Positions 1 through 5,759 of a DNA stretch of 6,472 bases are shown piece after piece; the first letter of the stretch is position 1, and each line of letters opens with the position of its first letter. The stretch lies in contig PWJF01000183.1 in assembly GCA_003560935.1 (NCBI GenBank), forward strand, positions 1 to 6,472, read 5' to 3'. This DNA comes from Ignavibacteriales bacterium. Its GTDB lineage: Bacteria > Bacteroidota > Ignavibacteria > T3Sed10-11. The notes under the pieces are model-generated. The model ran no database searches. It saw nothing but the letters and a program-made list of their open reading frames with translations, and had not been told where the DNA came from. The position numbers and the translations under genes are program-made.

Positions 1-219
<219 letters not shown>

Positions 220-240
220 ATAAATTTTTATTGACCGGAT

Positions 241-269
241 AAACTGTCCTGCTTTATGCAGGTGTGTTT
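241..269 (+). other. Hairpin in the 23S-5S spacer
   Basis: The roughly 100-base spacer between the 23S and 5S genes contains no tRNA. It holds one clear stem: CCTGC (248-252) pairs with GCAGG (258-262) around a TTTAT loop. AAAC (241-244) and GTTT (266-269) extend it across a symmetric TGT/TGT internal loop. A role as a processing structure for the precursor rRNA is plausible but inferred. No T-tract follows, so it is not a terminator. The rest of the spacer is AT-rich. Confidence 0.45.
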
Positions 270-318
270 CAATAAATAATTGTGCGTACCAAGTTTACTC
301 ATCTGAAAATTTTAAAAT

Positions 319-436
319 TTCTGGTGACTATAGCGAGGGGGAAACACCTCTTCCCATTTCGAACAGAGTAGTTAAGTCCCTCAGCGCCGATGGTACTTGC
401 CTGGTAACGGGCCGGGAGAGTAGGTCGTCGCCAGGA
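319..436 (+). rRNA. rrf: 5S ribosomal RNA
   Basis: This is a complete 5S rRNA of about 118 nucleotides. The terminal helix is visible directly: CTGGTGAC (321-328) pairs with GTCGCCAG (427-434), with one G-U pair. Conserved internal blocks include CCCATTTCGAACAGAGTAG (354-372, helix III and loop C region), AGCGCCGATGGTACT (383-397) and GGGAGAGTAGG (414-424, loop E strand). It lies about 100 bases after the 23S gene and just before an intrinsic terminator, the usual end of a 16S-23S-5S operon. Exact ends could differ by one or two bases. Confidence 0.95.
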
Positions 437-444
437 GTTAAATT

Positions 445-482
445 AAAGCCCCATCGGGAAAAATCTGGTGGGGTTTTTTTTT
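445..482 (+). terminator. Rho-independent terminator of the rRNA operon
   Basis: CCCCATC (449-455) pairs with GGTGGGG (467-473) around an 11-base A-rich loop, followed by nine Ts (474-482). AAAG upstream can pair with the first Ts to lengthen the stem. The structure sits immediately after the 5S gene, as expected for the end of an rRNA operon. Confidence 0.92.
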
Positions 483-592
483 AAACGGCATGACTGAATG
501 ATGGATTGATTGGTTGTGTGAATGGGGGAGCGATTATTATCTTTTTTTCGTTATTTATTAAGTGACTTCGTTCATGTTCTGCGTAATACCTC

Positions 593-1081
593 ATGAAAAA
601 TCCAGCTTATTATCGTTACGATATCGAAGAATTGAGAGAATATACCGGGTACACCGTGTCCGCCGTCGTTTTTCTTTTTGCAGCCGGTATCGGTTTTGCC
701 TCGGCGAATTACTTTATGTCTGCAATGTTCGGAGTGCTGGGTTTAATCTTTACGGTATCGGTGGTTTGTCTCTATCATGATCTAATCCAGACAATCGATG
801 AGATTGAGGGGTTTTTCGTGCATTTCGGTTTAATTTACTTTTTAAAATTTGCATTGTGTTTCGTATCGGGCATTTCTCTGGCACGTCAGCAATACCTCGA
901 ATGTATAGCAGGTGTTTGTATTATCGCGGTTTTATCCGTTATGTTGATTTACGGTTACCGCGATATGTTGCGGGAAAAATGTCGCATAGAAGCGGGAGAA
1001 TACACCTTCAATAGACTTTCAAATAATTTAAATATTTATAATCATGATATAACCGGATCGTGTCTTCGCGGAACTTTATAA
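593..1081 (+). CDS. Hypothetical four-helix integral membrane protein
   Basis: I do not recognise a family for this 162-residue protein. It begins with a polar segment rich in Tyr, Glu and Arg (residues 1-20). Four hydrophobic stretches long enough to span a membrane follow: about 20-38, 42-61, 74-94 and 102-121. A polar tail of about 40 residues ends the protein (Arg/Glu-rich near 123-136, Asn-rich near 144-151). An even number of helices would put both ends on the same side, probably the cytoplasm given the charged tail. No catalytic motif or signal peptide is evident. The start is the first ATG after an in-frame stop at 584-586. No Shine-Dalgarno sequence precedes it, so the start is uncertain. 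It stands alone between the rRNA terminator and a convergent gene. Sustained hydrophobic periodicity over 160 codons argues that it is real. Confidence 0.75.
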   Translation: MKNPAYYRYDIEELREYTGYTVSAVVFLFAAGIGFASANYFMSAMFGVLGLIFTVSVVCLYHDLIQTIDEIEGFFVHFGLIYFLKFALCFVSGISLARQQYLECIAGVCIIAVLSVMLIYGYRDMLREKCRIEAGEYTFNRLSNNLNIYNHDITGSCLRGTL

Positions 1082-1137
1082 ATGGTTTCCCGTATATCAT
1101 AACCTGATGGCGGAGAAATGAGGATGCGGTATTTAAT

Positions 1138-1163
1138 ATTACCAGATCAACGTCTTTGGTAAT
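1138..1163. other. Intergenic hairpin between convergent genes
   Basis: ATTACCA (1138-1144) and TGGTAAT (1157-1163) are perfect inverted repeats separated by 12 bases, in the 123-base gap between the membrane-protein gene (+) and the metallohydrolase gene (-). The position suits a weak bidirectional terminator, but the stem is AT-rich and no T-tract adjoins it on either strand, so that role is doubtful. Nothing else is visible in this gap. Confidence 0.3.
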
Positions 1164-1204
1164 GAGATTGGACAGCTTTTAATATGTGGAAAAAATCATA
1201 ATAA

Positions 1205-2143
1205 TCAAACACTGACCATCCCGAACAAATATTCCCAAATCAACAGCGCCCCGAGTTTGCTCGTTCTGTTCTCAACATCGTGTTTTGGGTTGACCTCAGC
1301 TATTTCAACGACGCGAGATCGTCCGTCCCTGCCGGTATAGTGCGAAAGGTAGATCATTTCTTCGGCCGATAATCCTTTCGGATACGACGCACTCACACCG
1401 GGTGCATCCGCCGAACGCACCGCATCCATATCGAAGCTGACGAATATTTCTTCGCACTCGATCTTGTCGAAAATCTCCCTGTGAACTACTTCAACACCCC
1501 GCCGTCTGATCTCATCGAGAGTGAATACTTTTACTTTTTTATCCGATACATACTTCATATGTGCGGCTGAATTTGCAAACGGTTGTATACCGATCTGATA
1601 TAAACATTCTGGATTCAGCAATTGCTTGTCAAGTATCATCCGGTATGAGGTGCCGCTGTTCCGTTGTTTTGATTCGCGAACATCAAGATGGGTGTCGATA
1701 TTAAGCAGTGCGCAGGTTGAGAATACATTCGAAAATGCTCTAAAATCCGGATAGGTGATATCGTGTCCGCCGCCGATGACGATAAGTTTTTTCTTGTCAC
1801 GTAGTATTTGTTCAACAACCTTTATTTGTCGTTCGTGTGTGGCTTCAAGGGTTTCGGCAATCTTGAGATTGCCGAGGTTGTAGAGCGATAGGCGGTGGTA
1901 GGTTTCCGGTGCTGCGAGTTTGTACAATTCCCGTCGAACGGTAACCGGTGCATGGCGTGCGCCGATGCGTCCTTTATTTCGTTTGACACCGGTATCCTGC
2001 GGGATTCCGAGAATAACGATCTCGCTTTCATCGTATTCATTCTTTTTACGTTTTACTATATCACCCAGACGAATATCGTTCGGGTCGTTGCGGGTGTAAA
2101 ATAGTTCTTTAGATGGTCGTGTCGTTTCCTTAAAAATATCCAT
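1205..2143 (-). CDS. Arginase-superfamily metallohydrolase, formimidoylglutamase-like
   Basis: This 312-residue protein matches the usual length of ureohydrolases, two-manganese enzymes that hydrolyse guanidino or formimino groups. All six expected metal ligands are visible: His127 in GGGHD (124-128), Asp150, His152 and Asp154 in NIDTHLD (148-154), and Asp238 and Asp240 in SFDMD (236-240). GRIGARHAP (58-66) is the family's conserved N-terminal loop. FANSAAH (189-195), SGTSYRM (163-169) and AEVNP (282-286) resemble formimidoylglutamase (HutG) more than arginase or agmatinase. HutG converts formiminoglutamate to glutamate and formamide in histidine degradation. No hutH, hutU or hutI gene lies nearby, so the substrate is inferred, and agmatinase activity is possible. 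The protein has no signal peptide and should be cytoplasmic. The start lacks a well-spaced Shine-Dalgarno sequence, but the next Met is at residue 169, far inside the fold. Confidence 0.88.
   Translation of the reverse strand: MDIFKETTRPSKELFYTRNDPNDIRLGDIVKRKKNEYDESEIVILGIPQDTGVKRNKGRIGARHAPVTVRRELYKLAAPETYHRLSLYNLGNLKIAETLEATHERQIKVVEQILRDKKKLIVIGGGHDITYPDFRAFSNVFSTCALLNIDTHLDVRESKQRNSGTSYRMILDKQLLNPECLYQIGIQPFANSAAHMKYVSDKKVKVFTLDEIRRRGVEVVHREIFDKIECEEIFVSFDMDAVRSADAPGVSASYPKGLSAEEMIYLSHYTGRDGRSRVVEIAEVNPKHDVENRTSKLGALLIWEYLFGMVSV
1854..1875. repeat. Perfect 10-bp inverted repeat inside the metallohydrolase gene
   Basis: TCGGCAATCT (1854-1863) and AGATTGCCGA (1866-1875) are exact reverse complements separated by two bases. 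The site lies within codons for residues around 90-97 of the minus-strand metallohydrolase. It may be a chance product of the codons for LGNLKIAE, or a protein-binding or RNA-folding site. No function is assigned. Confidence 0.5.
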
Positions 2144-2154
2144 ATCACCAACGT

Positions 2155-2181
2155 ATTATACAGCTTGATGGATGCGGTCAA
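2155..2181 (-). promoter_or_regulatory. Candidate promoter, proximal, for the metallohydrolase gene
   Basis: On the minus strand, TTGACC (2181-2176) precedes a perfect TATAAT (2160-2155) with a 15-base spacer, shorter than the ideal 17. The -10 element ends only 11 bases before the ATG at 2143. Transcription would therefore start about 3-6 bases upstream of the start codon, giving an almost leaderless mRNA. A more distal candidate at 2209-2238 is an alternative. Confidence 0.45.
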
Positions 2182-2208
2182 GAATACGGATGAAATATAC
2201 AAAACCAG

Positions 2209-2238
2209 ATTATAAAATTCGAACAAAGAAAAGTGCAA
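2209..2238 (-). promoter_or_regulatory. Candidate promoter, distal, for the metallohydrolase gene
   Basis: On the minus strand, TTGCAC (2238-2233) precedes a perfect TATAAT (2214-2209) with an 18-base spacer. Initiation here would leave a leader of roughly 55-60 bases before the ATG at 2143. The surrounding sequence is AT-rich, so a chance TATAAT is possible. No GC-rich terminator is seen between the patatin gene's stop at 2274 and this site, so read-through from the patatin gene also remains possible. Confidence 0.35.
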
Positions 2239-2273
2239 ATATATTTATAAACAAACCATAATTTATTCAATTT

Positions 2274-3044
2274 TTAAGCTCCTATTTTCTTGAGTTGTGT
2301 TTTTGCGTCTTCATATCCTTTTTTGATCAGATCCGGTATCTGATCAAGATCAACCGCATTAAATGATGACAAATCCGGTGTAATGAGAAAATGTGCTTCT
2401 TTTGTTTGTAACTTGGACGCATTAATAAGTATATAGTCAAACGTCTTCAATAATATCTCAATAATATTTTCTGGTTTTTTATGATCATGCTTCGTATTTA
2501 AATCGACACCGATGATGTATTCTGCTCCCATTTCCTCTAATGACGTTGTCGGTACATTCTCGACAATACCCCCATCGACAAGCAGCTTATTGTCTATTTC
2601 TACGGGATTAAATACACCCGGAATACAGGTGCTTGCCATGACTGCTTGTGCAACGTTTCCTTCCGTGATGACAATCTTTTCGCCGCTTGCGATATCGGTT
2701 GCGATAACTGCCAGAGGAATCTTTGCATCATCAAAGCTGACTTCACCAATGTTGTCCGTGATGATATTGCCGATAGCATCGTTTGAAAGCAAACCGTATT
2801 TCGATAGCGAAATACTGGAAATATCGAGCCATTTGAGATTCCGTGCTATATCTTTAATTTCCTGCCAGGATTTACCGAAAGCATATAAAGCCGCAACCAG
2901 AGATCCTATACTGGTCCCTGATAGGTAGGTAATCTTAATTTCAAATTCTTCAATTGCTTTCAGTACCCCGATATGCGCTGCGCCCAAAACCACTCCGCTG
3001 CCAAGCGCCAATCCTATTTTTTTGTTCTTCTTTAATTTTGTCAT
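2274..3044 (-). CDS. Patatin-like phospholipase family protein (RssA/YchK type)
   Basis: This 256-residue protein has the compact length of bacterial RssA/YchK-type patatin proteins. These are predicted lipid acyl hydrolases using a Ser-Asp dyad. The nucleophile elbow GTSIG (43-47) places Ser45, and the DGG motif (157-159) supplies Asp157. The start of the fold, LALGSGVVLGAAHIGVL (12-28), aligns with the usual oxyanion-hole segment. However, the normal GGGxRG reads GSGVVLG, lacking the arginine and with a serine at the second position. STCIPGVF (138-145) and ENVPTTSLEEMGAEYIIGVD (162-181) are further conserved family segments. There is no signal peptide or membrane helix, so it is probably cytoplasmic or peripherally membrane-bound. 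AGAGG lies nine bases before the ATG, supporting this start. It is codirectional with the metallohydrolase gene, with a 130-base gap. Its physiological substrate is unknown. Confidence 0.92.
   Translation of the reverse strand: MTKLKKNKKIGLALGSGVVLGAAHIGVLKAIEEFEIKITYLSGTSIGSLVAALYAFGKSWQEIKDIARNLKWLDISSISLSKYGLLSNDAIGNIITDNIGEVSFDDAKIPLAVIATDIASGEKIVITEGNVAQAVMASTCIPGVFNPVEIDNKLLVDGGIVENVPTTSLEEMGAEYIIGVDLNTKHDHKKPENIIEILLKTFDYILINASKLQTKEAHFLITPDLSSFNAVDLDQIPDLIKKGYEDAKTQLKKIGA
2323..2347. repeat. Perfect 10-bp inverted repeat inside the patatin gene
   Basis: TTGATCAGAT (2323-2332) and ATCTGATCAA (2338-2347) are exact reverse complements around a CCGGT loop. The repeat overlaps codons for residues near 233-241, about 50 bases before the patatin stop codon. 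On the minus strand it is followed by As rather than Ts, so it is not an ordinary intrinsic terminator. It could be an mRNA-stabilising hairpin or chance. Confidence 0.5.
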
Positions 3045-3101
3045 TGGATTTTTCCTCTAAAGAGGTGAAGTGCATACTTATTTGGATGAAATCAATACCG
3101 G

Positions 3102-3129
3102 AATATACCACAATACATAGGAATTTCAA
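3102..3129 (-). promoter_or_regulatory. Promoter of the patatin-like gene
   Basis: On the minus strand, TTGAAA (3129-3124, five of six consensus matches) is followed after 16 bases by TATATT (3107-3102, five of six). A TGG immediately before it makes an extended -10. Transcription would start near 3095 and give a leader of about 50 bases containing the AGAGG ribosome-binding site. Confidence 0.6.
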
Positions 3130-3149
3130 ATCAAGAGCAATTTGTATCA

Positions 3150-3166
3150 ATTGTTTTTTAAACAAT
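3150..3166. repeat. Inverted repeat in the divergent intergenic region
   Basis: ATTGTTT (3150-3156) and AAACAAT (3160-3166) are perfect 7-bp arms around TTT. The site lies about 20 bases upstream of the patatin promoter's -35 element and about 85 bases upstream of the plus-strand promoter. It could be an operator, but it is AT-only apart from one G-C pair per arm, so chance is also plausible. The rest of the 281-base region (3045-3325) holds only the two divergent promoters and ribosome-binding sites. Confidence 0.35.
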
Positions 3167-3250
3167 GAGCTGAGCGAATTAATACGGGATTATTTCATGA
3201 TCCATCTGTGCGATAGTAGTTCTAGTGTCAATTTATTTACATATTGTTTA

Positions 3251-3279
3251 TTGCTTTTTCATTGATACTTTGCTAAATT
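3251..3279 (+). promoter_or_regulatory. Candidate promoter of the coiled-coil gene
   Basis: TTGCTT (3251-3256) and TAAATT (3274-3279) are separated by 17 bases, with TGC directly before the -10 (extended -10). Initiation would fall near 3286 and give a leader of about 40 bases ending in a strong ribosome-binding site (AAGGAG, 3314-3319). The AT-rich context lowers confidence. Confidence 0.45.
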
Positions 3280-3325
3280 TTCTTACCGTTTATGGGTTAC
3301 GACATTAACCGAAAAGGAGAGAGGT

Positions 3326-3613
3326 ATGAGTAAAAAAGAAGTATACATCGAAAAACTCGAAGCTCAATTAAAAGAATGGGTTGCAAAGATCGACGAGCTT
3401 GAGGCAAAAGCTGATAAGGCGGAAGCGGATCTCAAAATAAAATATCAAGAAGAGATAAAAGAGCTTAAAAAGAAGCGGGAGGAAGCAGACAATAAAATAG
3501 ATGAACTTAAACAAGCATCCGAAGATTCCTGGGAGGAATTGAAAGAAGGCGCCGAGAATGTATGGAAGGAGTTCAAGAGCACAATCGATAATATAGTGTC
3601 GAAATTTAAGTAA
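3326..3613 (+). CDS. Small coiled-coil protein, sll1863-like stress-protein type
   Basis: This 95-residue protein is very rich in Lys, Glu, Ala and Asp and is predicted to be almost entirely helical. Heptad-like spacing of Ile, Leu, Val and Ala runs through residues 5-65 (for example YIEKLEAQLKEWVAKIDELE at 7-26), indicating a coiled coil. A Trp-containing segment near 68-84 (EDSWEELKEGAENVWKEF at 66-83) is followed by a short basic end, SKFK. This architecture matches small proteins annotated as sll1863-like stress-induced coiled-coil proteins, found in many bacteria and of unknown molecular function. It has no signal peptide or membrane helix. AAGGAG (3314-3319) sits six bases before the ATG, firmly fixing the start and suggesting high expression. 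No terminator is visible after the stop, so transcripts may run through the glgX remnant into the permease gene. Confidence 0.87.
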   Translation: MSKKEVYIEKLEAQLKEWVAKIDELEAKADKAEADLKIKYQEEIKELKKKREEADNKIDELKQASEDSWEELKEGAENVWKEFKSTIDNIVSKFK

Positions 3614-3631
3614 TCAGCACGATCCAATCCA

Positions 3632-3959
3632 ATATGTCACGCAAAATACTCCGATACGGTTCGGCGTGCGATCAAGGGAAACGAGAATCAATTAAGTAAA
3701 TTTTCCTATAGAATAACCGGCAGCAGCGATATGTATCAATCCGACGGCAGGCGTCCTATTGCAAGTATAAACTTCGTGACCGCACACGATGGGTTTCCGC
3801 AGAAACGTAATTTTATCACCACCCTGATGTTATCACAAGGAGTATCGATGCTTCTCGGCGGCGACGAGCTGAGCCGGACTCAGCAGAGGAACAATATTCC
3901 GGCGAAGAAAATTTCTCAGGGGAGAGAAGATAAATAACTCGGAGACGAAAGATATACAA
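3632..3959 (+). pseudogene. glgX: Glycogen debranching enzyme (GlgX) remnant with two internal deletions
   Basis: Three blocks of GlgX (GH13 debranching enzyme, hydrolysing alpha-1,6 branches of phosphorylase-limited glycogen) survive in order. Block one (about 3641-3793) reads AKYSDTVRRAIKGNENQLSK then RITGSSDMYQSDGRRP and INFVTAHDGF. Block two (3794-3893, same frame) reads PQKRNFITTLMLSQG then MLLGGDELSRTQQRNN. Block three (3894-3959, shifted frame) reads IFRRRKFLRGEKINNSETKD. In intact GlgX about 45-50 residues separate HDGF from QKRNF, and about 40 separate GNN from the FRRR region. Both stretches are gone, the second with a change of frame. The first 400 or so residues, including the nucleophile Asp and acid Glu of the barrel, and the C-terminal part are absent. 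The only ATG-started frame (3731-3937) encodes 68 residues with a nonsense tail. It cannot be a functional enzyme. The well-preserved blocks suggest recent decay. Family lengths quoted are from memory. Confidence 0.87.
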
Positions 3960-3986
3960 AGTAAATTTATCGTACCTTTATATTCT

Positions 3987-5756
3987 ATGGATCAAACGAT
4001 TGTTTTTATTACTCTCGGCATCGGCCTTTTCCTCTTTGCATGGGGAAAAGTTCGACATGATATCGTTGCATTGATCGCACTGTTCTTATTGGTACTCGCA
4101 GGTATTGTTCCAAAAGACCATGCATTTACCGGGTTTGCCCATCCTGCCGTTGTCACTGTAGCTGCAGTGCTTATTATAAGCCGTGCCTTGATGAATTCCG
4201 GTCTTATCGATGTCATTGCATCGTGGGTGTTGAAAGTCGGTAAAAAGTTAATTGTCCAGATTTTTGCGCTCACTGTTGTCGTCGCCGTTGCTTCGGCGTT
4301 TATGAATAACGTCGGCGCTCTTGCCATTCTTATGCCGGTTGCATTGTATATTGCCCGAAAAAGCGGGAATGCACCGTCATATATACTTATGCCGATTGCC
4401 TTCGGTTCGCTTCTCGGCGGAATGACAACGTTGATCGGCACACCTCCAAATATTATTATCGCTACCTTCCGGGGGGATGAATTGGGAACTCCGTTCGGTA
4501 TGTTCGACTTCAGTCCGGTAGGAGTCGGTGTTGCAATCGTCGGTATAGCATTTATTTCATTGATCGGCTGGAGAGTGCTCCCGAAACGTCAGGGAGAAAC
4601 ATCGCCTGAGGATCTTTTTCATATCGAGGATTATATTACCGAAGTGCGTGTGACAAAAGATTCGAAGCTCAAAGGACAGGCCGTAAGTGAGATACAAAAA
4701 TTAACGGATGCCGATATTAGAATCCTGGGATTAATACGGAATAAGCGACGCATTCATGCCCCGGATCTTGAAGAAGAATTAAAGACAAACGATATACTCA
4801 TTCTTGAAGCCGATTCCGACGACCTGAAAGCGTTTGTTAATAACAGCGGCGTGAAGCTCGTCGGGGGGAAGCAATTCCGTAAAGATGCGATCGGTTCGAA
4901 AGATATCGCCATCACGGAAGCGGTTGTTACCCCCAACTCACCGCTTGTCGGCAATACCGCGGCAAGCTTATCGATGCGTACGAGATATGGCTTAAATCTT
5001 CTGGCGATCGCACGGCAGGAGAAAAAGATGCGCCAGCGTATCGATAACATCCGTTTTAAAGCGGGCGATGTCTTATTACTGCAGGGAAGAGTTAATAACA
5101 TTAACGATGCAATCATATCGATGGGCTGCCTGCCGTTGGCCGAGCGGGGCATGAAGATAGGGCAGCCGCGCCAGATCATACTTGCTCTTGGAATTTTCGG
5201 GAGTGCCATTGTATCGGTCGTTATCGGGTTATTACCGGTGAACATCGCGTTTCCTCTTGCCGCGTTGCTTCTCGTGCTTGCAAGCGTTATATCCGTACGT
5301 GAAATATATACGAGTGTGGATTGGCCCGTTATTATTCTCCTTGGAGCGATGATACCGGTCGGCGAAGCGCTTGAAACGACCGGCGGTGCCGATCTTATTG
5401 CTGCACAGATAATGAATATCGGGAATGATTTTCCCGTATGGGCAACGCTTGCTATAGTACTTGTAGTAACGATGTTCCTTTCAGATGTGATCAACAATGC
5501 AGCTACGGTAGTACTTATGGCTCCAATCGGCATCAGCATTGCTTACGGTTTACATACTTCAGTCGATCCATTTTTAATGGCAATCGCTGTGGGTGGATCG
5601 TGTGCATTTCTTACACCGATCGGTCATCAATCGAATACGCTCGTGATGGGTCCGGGAGGGTATAAATTCAGCGACTATTGGAGAATGGGGCTGCCGATTG
5701 AAATCATAATAGTGCTCGTCGGGGTTCCGTTGATACTCTATTTCTGGCCGTTATAG
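3987..5756 (+). CDS. SLC13/DASS-family permease with two RCK_C domains
   Basis: This 589-residue inner-membrane transporter has two hydrophobic halves flanking a cytoplasmic insert. The first half (about 4-195) contains MNNVGALAILMP (106-117) and TLIGTPPN (148-155). The second (about 395-587) contains INNAATVVLMAP (502-513) and TPIGHQSNTLVMGPGGY (543-559). These paired Asn/Thr-Pro hairpin motifs are the substrate and sodium sites of the divalent anion:sodium symporter family. The insert (about 205-385) carries two TrkA-C/RCK_C repeats (about 215-293 and 302-383), each with the pattern of an extended strand followed by GDVLLLQG-like residues (360-367). Such proteins import sulfate, dicarboxylates or similar anions. 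The substrate here cannot be told. RCK_C domains suggest ligand gating. The start matches the expected family N-terminus but has no Shine-Dalgarno sequence and no convincing promoter. The frame is open upstream to 3873 through the glgX remnant without another usual start codon. Confidence 0.93.
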   Translation: MDQTIVFITLGIGLFLFAWGKVRHDIVALIALFLLVLAGIVPKDHAFTGFAHPAVVTVAAVLIISRALMNSGLIDVIASWVLKVGKKLIVQIFALTVVVAVASAFMNNVGALAILMPVALYIARKSGNAPSYILMPIAFGSLLGGMTTLIGTPPNIIIATFRGDELGTPFGMFDFSPVGVGVAIVGIAFISLIGWRVLPKRQGETSPEDLFHIEDYITEVRVTKDSKLKGQAVSEIQKLTDADIRILGLIRNKRRIHAPDLEEELKTNDILILEADSDDLKAFVNNSGVKLVGGKQFRKDAIGSKDIAITEAVVTPNSPLVGNTAASLSMRTRYGLNLLAIARQEKKMRQRIDNIRFKAGDVLLLQGRVNNINDAIISMGCLPLAERGMKIGQPRQIILALGIFGSAIVSVVIGLLPVNIAFPLAALLLVLASVISVREIYTSVDWPVIILLGAMIPVGEALETTGGADLIAAQIMNIGNDFPVWATLAIVLVVTMFLSDVINNAATVVLMAPIGISIAYGLHTSVDPFLMAIAVGGSCAFLTPIGHQSNTLVMGPGGYKFSDYWRMGLPIEIIIVLVGVPLILYFWPL

Positions 5757-5759
5757 GTA

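Noticed and set aside
220..318. tRNA gene in the 23S-5S spacer
   Set aside because: There is no cloverleaf and no GTTCGA-type T-loop. Only a short imperfect hairpin is present.
514..540. Possible promoter (TTGTGT, then TATTAT) for the membrane-protein gene
   Set aside because: The spacer is only 15 bases, the -35 match is weak and the area is AT-rich, so it is not strong enough to annotate.
562..780. 72-residue plus-strand frame overlapping the membrane-protein gene
   Set aside because: It is Arg/Ser/Cys-rich with no family signal and overlaps the frame with strong membrane-helix periodicity. I treat it as a shadow.
2512..2928. 138-residue plus-strand frame opposite the patatin gene
   Set aside because: It is antisense to a clearly conserved enzyme and has no ribosome-binding site or motif of its own.
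2954..3265. 103-residue plus-strand frame running from the patatin gene into the intergenic region
   Set aside because: It overlaps the patatin N-terminus antisense and spans both divergent promoters. Its composition is unlike a real protein and it has no Shine-Dalgarno sequence.
3731..3937. 68-residue frame as a functional small amylase-like protein
   Set aside because: Its GlgX similarity begins upstream of its ATG and the sequence skips essential parts of the fold. The last residues are out of frame with the third GlgX block, so it is better called a pseudogene fragment.
3992..4441. 149-residue minus-strand frame opposite the permease N-terminus
   Set aside because: Antisense shadow of the first membrane domain, with no start signal or recognisable domain.
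4754..5539. 261-residue minus-strand frame opposite the permease
   Set aside because: It is long, but exactly antisense to conserved permease motifs. Its Ser/Thr/Ala/Ile/Arg-rich composition is typical of antisense shadows.
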